Assembly (NCBI GenBank): GCA_036172665.1
Contig: CM069873.1
Coordinates: forward strand, 35,826,001 to 35,890,000
Length of the DNA: 64,000 bases
Origin: Prosopocoilus inquinatus
Lineage: Eukaryota > Arthropoda > Insecta > Coleoptera > Lucanidae
Direction of reading: 5' to 3'
Below are positions 63,919-64,000 of this stretch, in pieces (position 1 is the stretch's first letter; each line of letters begins with the position of its first letter). Position numbers and translations under genes: made by a program. The notes under the pieces were generated by a model, which searched no databases, was not told the DNA's origin, and saw nothing but the letters and a program-made list of their open reading frames with translations.

Positions 63919-64000
63919 TGATGTATCTAATCGATCCTTACTCATCTATCATGTTATTTGACGTTTCGATGGACTCTAGTAACTCTGATGTGAGATATGA
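63919..64000. repeat. Partial monomer at the window end (82 bp)
   Basis: Monomer 430, cut by the window edge at position 82. It is the 'gactctag' type with the rare 'gatatga'. Confidence 0.95.

Larger units (their letters stand above)
1..64000. repeat. 149-bp satellite DNA array filling the window
   Basis: Head-to-tail tandem array of a 149-bp monomer starting 'tgatgtatctaatcgatcc' and ending 'gcgttgttcctg'. Starts recur at 1, 150, 299 and so on to 63919. Base 1 to base 63919 spans 63918 bp; correcting for eight off-length monomers (five of 147 bp, one each of 165, 148 and 141 bp) gives exactly 429 x 149. All monomers I read lie in the same orientation. GC of monomer 1 is 60/149. Variation is almost entirely base substitution. 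Best conserved are about positions 1-32 and 91-131; most variable are 42-51 (gacgtttga / gacgtttgg / gacgtttcg / ggcgtttcg / ggcgtctcg) and 81-90 (aaagttctcg / gaagtttttg / gaaattttcg / aaagtttacg). Array size and higher-order structure suggest a centromeric or pericentromeric satellite, which is inference. I do not recognise the family or species. Confidence 0.98.
62970..64000. repeat. 24/25-monomer duplication, second copy (runs off the window)
   Basis: Repeats 59394-60281 with one added monomer (63621-63769, 'gataaaaagttttcgg / accg') and an 8-bp deletion at about 63313. The last bases 'gatgtgagatatga' match 60268-60281, so the repeat continues beyond the window. Confidence 0.8.

Noticed and set aside
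1..64000. CRISPR array
   Set aside because: The whole 149-bp unit repeats, and there are no short repeats separated by unrelated spacers. Differences between units are scattered substitutions.
1..64000. Gene for a protein with long tandem repeats
   Set aside because: The unit length is not a multiple of three and each monomer has stops in all six frames (plus strand: tga at 1, taa at 62, tag at 111; minus strand: complements at 20, 24 and 28).
1..64000. Array of tRNA, 5S rRNA or other RNA genes
   Set aside because: No cloverleaf, no recognisable tRNA A or B box and no 5S-like segment in the monomer. The only fold seen is the small hairpin at positions 124-145.

Overview
The window is one uninterrupted block of eukaryotic satellite DNA. 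A 149-bp monomer (about 40% GC) is repeated head-to-tail on the same strand from the first base to the last. Following the monomer phase gives 429 complete monomers (1-63918) plus an 82-bp partial one (63919-64000). I found no gene, RNA gene, transposon, inversion, unique spacer or gap. The monomer has stop codons in all six frames and its length is not a multiple of three, so it does not encode a repeat protein. The organism cannot be named from the sequence. An array this size with nested higher-order repeats is typical of centromeric or pericentromeric heterochromatin in a eukaryote; that location is inference.

Layout. 1-1267 matches 39329-40595. 1262-9263 and 9455-17603 are two copies of a block of about 8.2 kb. 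The first copy carries a tandem pair of 17-monomer units (2533 bp each, 2051-4583 and 4584-7116). The second carries a different 17-monomer pair (2531 bp each, 12059-14589 and 14590-17120). 17604-20529 is less ordered and contains part of a 7-monomer duplication. 20530-38556 and 38557-57328 are two very similar tandem copies of an 18-kb block. Each contains a long-period repeat (25 monomers in copy 1; 29 in copy 2, after a 4-monomer insertion) and a 10-monomer repeat (1490 bp, about 2.6 units). 57356-58436 repeats 53633-54846 with a 133-bp deletion. 58437-64000 is a mosaic holding an 8-monomer duplication (1192 bp) and a 24/25-monomer duplication that runs off the end.

How it works together. 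Nothing here looks like a pathway. The sequence records repeated unequal exchange in register. Almost every length change is a whole number of monomers. Several hybrid monomers show where crossovers fell, mostly between monomer positions 60 and 89. Variants shared between the two 18-kb copies show that the 10-monomer amplification came before the 18-kb duplication. The few out-of-register indels are five copies of a 147-bp monomer and single monomers of 165, 148 and 141 bp. Two of these fall inside a small imperfect hairpin at monomer positions 124-145.

Monomer positions in this report count from the 'tgatgtatct' at window base 1. All comparisons were made by eye and by coordinate arithmetic; no alignment program was run.
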